NCBI RefSeq assembly: GCF_041146795.1
Contig: NC_135184.1
Location: 6,709,467 to 6,773,466, forward strand
Direction of reading: 5' to 3'
DNA from: Maylandia zebra
Taxonomy: Eukaryota > Chordata > Actinopteri > Cichliformes > Cichlidae
DNA length: 64,000 nt
A model generated the notes under the pieces. That model was not told where the DNA came from. It saw only the letters and a list, made by a program, of their open reading frames with translations, and ran no database searches. This document shows, one piece after another, positions 57,941 to 64,000 of this stretch. The position numbers and the translations under genes were made by a program. Every line of letters starts with the position of its first letter. Within the stretch, counting starts at the first letter, position 1.

Positions 57941-59319
57941 CATCAAAGTATTGTTTTTCTGCACAAGTTTAGATATTTATATGGTGGAAATGTCACATAA
58001 CTGTGTTTAAAAATGACTTCACACAGAAATTGTCTAAGTGCACAAAGAAACCAACAGTTCTTACTGTGAGACAAATAATAAAAGACGCACAACAAATAAT
58101 CAGTTACTCACGGGAGAGAGTAGATTACTCAAATGATGAAACAACAGCAATGTAAAGCCTGACATTCACAGAAAACATTCATCAACTGCCCATCAACTAC
58201 TCCTGTACTCTGTTGATGTTCTCCTTCATTAGAAACAAACTGTGCGCCTTTACTTTCAGAAAAAAGCAAAGAATAGATCTAATGTGTCATGATGGCATTA
58301 TTTCATCTTTTTAGCAGCAGCACTCCCTGACCTGCACGTTAAAATGTAAAAGTTTGCTTTGCATGTTGAGCTGATCTTGTTTGATGGAGGTGACTAGGCT
58401 GAAGTCTGATGTAACCTGAGCAGGGTTAGCTTAAGTCAGGTCATGGCTAGGTCATCAGCTGGTCATATGAGAGGTCAGAAGTCAGGTTGGTGTGCATTGG
58501 TTGTGGCTGCTAGACGTACTGCGAGACACAGTAATCCAGACAACAGCTGAGCACTGTTACCGCTACTTTATTAAGGTCAGCCTCGATGAAGCAGTCGGGG
58601 ATTTTTTCCTTACTTATTTTGAACGCCTCCTTTTCTCATAATGAAACAAAAATAGCTCAGGGTGTAAAATTAAACATGCTCAGACCTGCCATGACTGTTT
58701 CATAGTGTTAACAGTGAATTTTGTCGTATCAAGATGGCTTTGATTCTTAGAATTTAGCTTTTTTTTGTCATGAAAGAAATGTATTTATTTCTAATATGTA
58801 GCTGCTCAACATGTAACATTTGACATGCTGAAATACAAAATCTGCACTGTGTGTTTTAAAGCAGCATTAAATGATTTTGAGCCACTTGGAGGAAATTGAA
58901 GAAAATGTAAAGCAAAACTCTGACACATTATGTTCTTTTAATGTTGGCATGATGTACATGTTAGTTAGCATTTGTGTTTACATGTATAGAGAAGCACTAC
59001 AGCATGGTTAGGACAGTTTTCCTTCTCCTTTTAGCTCTGGTGTTAATCTCCAACAATATCTGTATTCATTAGTAGAAAAACAACTTTAGGTTTCTAGCTG
59101 GTAACTTTATTTTTCTGCAAAATTAAAAGGATAAACACATTTTATGAGAGTGGAGTGGTCATCAAATCAAAACAACATGCTAAAAGATAATAAAGTTCTG
59201 TAGAGCTGGAGGAAGCTGCAGGGCTCTCGCTATGAGGTCCCTATTTCAGAATTTACAGTATTTTATCAACTGTAAATTTTATTAGTCCATAATTCCCAGA
59301 ACTTCCTGGTAAAGAAGAA
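57941..59319. other. fzd8-gjd4 intergenic region, right part
   Basis: No gene or repeat identified. It contains gjd4 downstream sequence. Confidence 0.5.
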
Positions 59320-59325
59320 TTTATT
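59320..59325 (-). promoter_or_regulatory. polyadenylation signal AATAAA, likely gjd4
   Basis: Reads AATAAA on the minus strand, about 85 bases after the gjd4 stop codon, implying a short 3' untranslated region. Confidence 0.45.
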
Positions 59326-59409
59326 TATTCACATCTAACAAAATATTTGGTTTTGTTAATGAGGTAAATGTGTGTGCAGGGCCAATAATGAACAGCCACG
59401 GTCAGCCAA

Positions 59410-60512
59410 TTAGACCCATGCTCTCTTGTCTTGAGAGCCGTCGTTACGGCACTGCCGGATTGGTGTTGTTGCTCTGGGGTTCGTTGGTGATTCCTTGTCT
59501 GTTTGAGAGAACAGTGGAGGTTTTAAGTGGTGCTGAGGGGCAAAGTGAGATGACACTGATGTGCTTGTGGGTGACCGAGGCTTCACTTCTTTGCCATCTG
59601 TATTTTCTGGCCTCTTGTCATTAGCTGCACTAGTTCTAACCGTGGTCCCAACACTCGCCTTCATTTGAAAAAGTCCACTATTTGCCACAACTCCATCAGC
59701 AGGTTTTTCATCTCTGAGGCCATTCACCTTTGAGCTTCCACTTGGGCTGGATCGTCTGGTTAAAAGAATATCAGTGTCTTCTGTCACAGTTGCCACTCTA
59801 AACATGCTGTTTTGCTCTCTATTACTTATCTCCTCCATCAGCATCTCCCTCTTCCTCCTCCACCTCAGCATTGCTTTCACAGAGTTCACCAAATCAACCA
59901 AACTTAACAGGACTGATAAAAACGCAACGCAGAGCATGAAGTTGAGCATTAAGTTCTTTTCTGTTGGTCTGGATATGTAGCATTCAACTCCAGATGTGCA
60001 GGGAGCCTCATAACAGAGGAAACTCTTAGGAATCGACAAACCAAAGAGAAAGAACTGGGCTGCGCTAAAAATAGCTTCTAGAAGAATTCGTAGAATTATA
60101 ACTATGAAGTAAGCGCCGTAGAAGCGTGGCGCTCCCACGCATGACCTCCCAAGTGGGAGGTCATGAAGCAGGGCTTTATGCGAGGACGACTCTCTCGAGG
60201 ATTCTGAATTCTCGCTGCAAGGCGAGCCTCCTCGACTCCTGCCCCAGTAGAAACCTCCAAAATAGGGACATGACAAAACTTTGTGCATGATGTAGGTGGC
60301 AAACATCAAATGGAGAAGACCGAGAAGAGTAAGGTGGAAGAGCCAGAGACGGAGGACAGAGACGGGAGCAAATAGATCAAAGCACACGTTAGAGCAGCCT
60401 GGCTGCATGGTGTTACAGTTAAATCTGTCCTGTTCGTCACTAAAGAGCGTGAAGCCGGCCAGGAGGAGGACAAGCAGACGGAAAACCAACATCAGTACCC
60501 ACCAGGTTTTGC
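59410..60512 (-). CDS. gjd4: connexin, gap junction delta-4-like, exon 2
   Basis: This encodes residues 23-388 of a four-pass gap junction protein; six subunits form a hemichannel. It begins after a consensus acceptor (TTCATTACAG) and completes a Gly codon split across the intron. Four membrane spans lie at about 24-41, 74-97, 153-180 and 207-230. Extracellular loop 1 has Cys 54, 61 and 65 (C-x6-C-x3-C) and loop 2 has Cys 188, 193 and 199 (C-x4-C-x5-C), the docking signature. DEQDRFNCNTMQPGC and YISRPTEKN match GJD4 (human Cx40.1). The cytoplasmic tail is Ser/Thr-rich and ends in WV, as human GJD4 does. The in-frame ATG at 60564 upstream of the acceptor is intronic and not the start. Human GJD4 lies between CCNY and FZD8 on the CCNY strand, as here. 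Confidence 0.9.
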
Positions 60513-60796
60513 CTGTAATGAAGATGGTGAATATGTCTGAATATGTGCTACCAAATCTTTTCAATGCCTAATAAGTAGCTGTATTTTTTAAGTAAAGTTA
60601 AATACAGCTAAATAAGCATATAATGTATTAATGTTAGTAATTTAAAAATAATAGCAACAGTAAATTGTCACAGGAAATCCTTTTGTCGTGTTAGAGTGAT
60701 AAATCATTATAAAGCACCCGCTTATACACAAATAATTCATGAAAACGTTTTAATGATTTCACTCGTTAATTTGAATATTCTGCCACACCGACTTAC
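60513..60796 (-). other. gjd4 intron 1 (284 bases)
   Basis: Donor G|GTAAGT at 60796-60791 and acceptor CATTACAG ending at 60513. The intron sits after the codon base G of Gly22, the position typical of delta connexin genes, whose first coding exon holds only the N-terminal helix. Confidence 0.85.
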
Positions 60797-60860
60797 CAAT
60801 AAAGGACACATTTTGATTTATAGTGATGAAGAATATCTCTTTTGCCCCCATCATCCTCAT
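60797..60860 (-). CDS. gjd4: connexin gjd4, exon 1 (N-terminal helix)
   Basis: A 64-base coding exon giving MRMMGAKEIFFITINQNVSF-IG, which joins exon 2 at KTWW. It holds the connexin N-terminal helix that lines the pore mouth; FITINQNVSFIG aligns with IITLNCNVTMVG of human GJD4. Using the first ATG gives exactly 22 residues before the conserved Lys, the same as human. An in-frame TGA directly precedes that ATG, so the start cannot be further upstream in this exon. Met3 and Met4 have better initiation contexts (A at -3) and may also be used. It is too short to appear among ordinary open frames. Confidence 0.88.
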
Positions 60861-62920
60861 TCAACGCCTCTTTTAAACTGGCAAGTCCGACTTCTGATGA
60901 TGTTTCGAGGTGATGTCCCCCGAGTTGCTCTCTCCTTTAACTTGCTTCTAAAATCACAATGCTGATCGTCAGCGCTTCCCACTAAACACACTGACCTCTA
61001 ACGCGCTGATAGTGCCTCTTACCCTGTCTGCAGAGCACAGGACCTGCGGAGAGAGCTATTCTTACCGTGCTGCCATCAAAGCATTGTTGGGATGTCTAGG
61101 TACAAGTCAACTTTACTGGAAACTGGCCGTCACACTCACACATGGCCAGGTTTGTTATCTGTTAATCATCCGCTAAAGTGAAACAGGCAGTCACACCACA
61201 AAATAATTAATTTGATACTAATTAGATAACACCAGAAGCATAATTATAACATGACCATAAAAACATAAAAAATAATTAAAGGACAACGACTTATCAAACG
61301 AGAATATTTTGTTTTAATTAAAAACACAAATCAGTCACATCCATAAATAACTTAAATTTAACCTGTTTCAGTTTTTGAACTCTTTACACACTGTACAAAG
61401 TTAATTTCCAAAATAACTACACTATATTTCTATATTTTACTGCTTTAGCGTTGAGACACTGAGGTGAAAAGAAACATGGAAAAATTCATATCTTGCCCAA
61501 ATGAGAAAAACCAAATTACAAAACAAAGTTTTTAAAGGTGAGTGGAAATTTAAAGATTAAGCAGTAGTACTAGCTTGTCATGATTAAACACAGGGATTCA
61601 AGACACCCTTTATCAAGGACACGTTGTTGATGATCAAAGACTACCAATCATACATAACTAGTAGATAAGACCTGTGTTTACTGTGCTTCTAATAAAAAAA
61701 AATATTTTGGGGTATGAGAGAAGAACTTTGTGGGATTTGAGGCATTAGATATTTGTGAAGTTGCAGTCATACAATTAATACACTTTTCTTTGGTTCATAT
61801 TGTTATTTAGTTGCGTGCTATCTTACTAACATGTCCTGTGAAAACTTGTATAACTACAAAAATGACCTCATCAAACACAAGGAAAACGGCTCTCTTTTTT
61901 TGGCTTACCCCTATATTTGAGGAACTTTGGGTTTCACAGGGTTTGAGAAGTTGCAAAACAGAAACCCTTTAACCCAGACATGTCAGCAAGTCCTTCAAGC
62001 ATCCATCCAAGAACATGTTAATACTGTAATAAAGACAGTAGCCAGGGTAGGATACACTGAGCATGAAGCTCATGAGACCGGGGCTTTTTACCAGATTTTC
62101 CAGATGAACAGTAAATGTGATATATACAGTCAGTAATGCTATAATACTGAACATATATAAACAAAGGAATGTTGGGTAGCCTCCTCACATCTGCAATAGA
62201 TCAGCATCCAGTGGTCAGTGCACTTATCAGACCAGTTATGTCATTCTCTTTGTTTGAAGTTAGACATTAAATTTTACTTGACTATAAAACATTTTGTTAA
62301 GTAGCAACAGCACATTTGAGTTTGACAGTAAATGGATATTGTTTTGTTAAATAAATGTTCAGTACAAAACAACTTTCCATCTTTTCACCTATCTTTTCTC
62401 TTTTTTTTCCCCATTCAGCCAGTAACAAAAATTACTGTGTATAATTTGACTACAACGTCTATAAAGACGGTTCACCGCAAGAAATGTGGATTATTTGGGA
62501 TAATAGGAAACATTTTCTCTGAAACATGTGTTGCAGATACTTTTTCGAAGTAATGTTAACACGTAAGGTAACACGTAACTTCGTCCAGTCCTACCCTGGA
62601 CTGGCAGCCTTTTTCTGCAACACCTCAAATAACCACTAGATGTCAGCAGAGGGTCGTGCTGTCTCCTGCTTTTGAATTGGTGGAGTCATGTTACTGAAGG
62701 AAAACCTGGTGATTTTTGCTATACTGATACATCTATAGGGATACTTTAAATGTATTCTAGCCCTTTCTTTCTATGGTGTTTATTTCATTATCTAATCTCA
62801 TTTATCCTCCCAATAACTGAAATGAGGAGCATTACAGTCAATCGACATATCAACCAGACTACCTGAGCATAAAGAGGTACACTAGAACTGTAAACCTTGA
62901 ATATTTCCAGAGAAGAAATC
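60861..62920. other. gjd4-ccny intergenic region
   Basis: About 2 kb of AT-rich DNA with no recognisable gene. It must hold the gjd4 promoter just above 60860, but no TATA box or other element is convincing. Confidence 0.5.
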
Positions 62921-62926
62921 TTTATT
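62921..62926 (-). promoter_or_regulatory. candidate polyadenylation signal of ccny
   Basis: AATAAA on the minus strand about 620 bases after the stop codon. Confidence 0.4.
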
Positions 62927-63543
62927 ATTCTTACTCCCATCAAAGAAATAAATAACCAGTAGAAAGTCCTGTGCTACACTACTAATTGCCAAACACAGTT
63001 GAAAATGTTGAAAAGTACTTAGAAAATAAATAAATAATACGCAGGGTTATCTGAAAGACAGGTTATTTAGAATCTCTGAAGCTAGTTAAAACCGAGAGAT
63101 TTGTCTGGACAAAACCAGAAAGCCGAACTGAGACTTTTTACATTGAGACAGGTTGACAATGCCATGTCCTCAAAAGTTTCAGACCTTTGTCTTGTCCTGG
63201 ATTTCCTTTATACTCCAAAACTAGAGTTGTCTCCGAATGTCTTTGAATGGTTGACGTGGCAACCAGTAACTCCCTTCCCTCTTACAGTACAAAAATATCG
63301 AGGCACTATGAAGGCATTAAGTTAAAGTAGAAACACGTCTTGTTCGCTTAAACTGTAGTTTGCGATTCTTGACTCCAGGTCCATTGGATGGTGCCAGGTT
63401 ACACTCGCTGTTCCAGAATGTAGCTTTGCATCCTGGGTCCATTCACACTGACACACTTCCACTGAGCACAAACACACGTTTTCTCCTTCAGGCAGCGTCT
63501 GTAGCACGATGTCACTCTTCACTATATGACAGCATATTAGTGG
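62921..63543 (-). other. probable ccny 3' untranslated region
   Basis: Minus-strand sequence from the ccny stop codon to the first AATAAA (62921-62926). The frames in this stretch have no protein similarity that I recognise. The extent is inferred from the signal only. Confidence 0.45.
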
Positions 63544-63660
63544 TTAAGAGAGGATTGCAGGAACCCATCGGATCCCGCATAGATTGTCCATGCTCGCCGA
63601 GCGCTTCCTGGCAGCTTTCCGCACGTCTTTGTACTTGTCATCACATAGCCTGGAGATGGC
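63544..63660 (-). CDS. ccny: Cyclin Y, last coding exon (partial gene)
   Basis: This encodes the C-terminal 38 residues of cyclin Y, a membrane-anchored cyclin that activates CDK14 and CDK16 and promotes LRP6 phosphorylation in Wnt signalling. The exon begins after a consensus acceptor (CCCTTTTTGCAG) in phase 0 and reads [20 protein letters not shown], then SASMDN and finally RWVPAILS before TAA. Human CCNY ends AISRLCEDKYKDLRRSARKR, SASADN, RWSPAIIS. The RKRSAS segment holds the serine reported as a 14-3-3 site in human CCNY (Ser326). The cyclin box lies in upstream exons beyond the window. The paralogue ccnyl1 is possible on sequence alone; the neighbours fzd8 and gjd4 favour ccny. Confidence 0.9.
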   Translation of the reverse strand, partial: AISRLCDDKYKDVRKAARKRSASMDNLCGIRWVPAILS

Positions 63661-64000
63661 CTGCAAAAAGGGCATAAAGGAATTTTAAGATATCGTTGTC
63701 ATTTGGCTGCGTGCAGGGCTTTAATGTGATTGAAGCATTAACGTTTTAGTTTCTAGAAAACTTTTCAAATCTTGTTTAAAAGTAAATAGTGCAATTTGAC
63801 GCCCCTTTACACATTTTCAATACACCGGAAGATCTGTAAAGGTAATTGTCCTATCCTGCTAAACTTGTTTTTTTTCTTCCTTTCGGCCTCTTAAAAGGGA
63901 GTTTTTGCTTCCTGCTGTTGCCCAGTACTTTGCTCGTAGACGGTCGTCTGATTATTGGGATTTTCTCTGTATTATTGTGGAGTCTTTACCTTACAAAATA
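63661..64000 (-). other. ccny last intron (partial)
   Basis: Sequence upstream of the last exon on the minus strand, running off the window edge. No further exon is seen. The outer part is filled by repeat copy C. Confidence 0.75.
63890..64000 (-). repeat. percomorph interspersed repeat, copy C
   Basis: In plus orientation, CTTAAAAGGGAGTTTTTGCT, GTCGTCTGATTATTGGGATT and GTGGAGTCTTTACCTTACAA are the reverse complement of the central part of copies A and B, with substitutions. It runs off the window edge. Confidence 0.65.

Noticed and set aside
60513-60564. Start of the connexin at the in-frame ATG at 60564
   Set aside because: This ATG lies within the intron, upstream of a consensus acceptor. 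The residues it would add do not resemble a connexin N-terminus, whereas exon 1 at 60797-60860 does.

Overview
This window is vertebrate nuclear DNA, AT-rich and mostly non-coding. It is very probably from a spiny-rayed teleost, perhaps a cichlid. Three things point there: the gene order fzd8 - gjd4 - ccny, which mirrors human 10p11.21; the intron-bearing tRNA genes; and interspersed repeats I recognise from percomorph fish genomes. The species call is from memory of repeat families, not from a search.

Layout. Positions 1-49,990 form a gene desert on the 5' side of fzd8, with no protein-coding host gene that I can support. It holds transposable elements: a tRNA-derived SINE, a TTAA-flanked piggyBac-like element, a hAT-like element, a second terminal-inverted-repeat element, a decayed Tc1 transposon, a LINE with an uninterrupted reverse transcriptase frame, and several LINE 3' ends. 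It also holds a group of tRNA-Tyr genes in mixed states of decay between 10.7 and 24.5 kb, and one well-formed intron-containing tRNA-Arg(TCT) at 30.3 kb. Some repeat-free stretches read like candidate conserved regulatory DNA, but only alignment could show that.

The gene-bearing part is at the right. fzd8 (50,285-52,030, plus strand) is a single-exon Wnt receptor gene with a plausible TATA box, two short upstream reading frames and a polyadenylation signal. gjd4 (minus strand) is a two-exon delta-type connexin. Its 22-codon first exon lies at 60,797-60,860 and joins exon 2 (59,410-60,512) at consensus splice sites, giving 388 residues. The last coding exon of ccny (minus, 63,544-63,660) encodes the C-terminus of cyclin Y, and its preceding intron runs off the window.

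fzd8 encodes a Wnt receptor, and cyclin Y with its CDK partners is reported to promote phosphorylation of the Wnt co-receptor LRP6. Two of the three genes therefore touch the same pathway, although nothing in the sequence shows that they are co-regulated. I found no novel multi-gene system. The most unusual content is the decaying tRNA-Tyr group, in which one copy carries an amber-type CTA anticodon, and the short first exon of gjd4.
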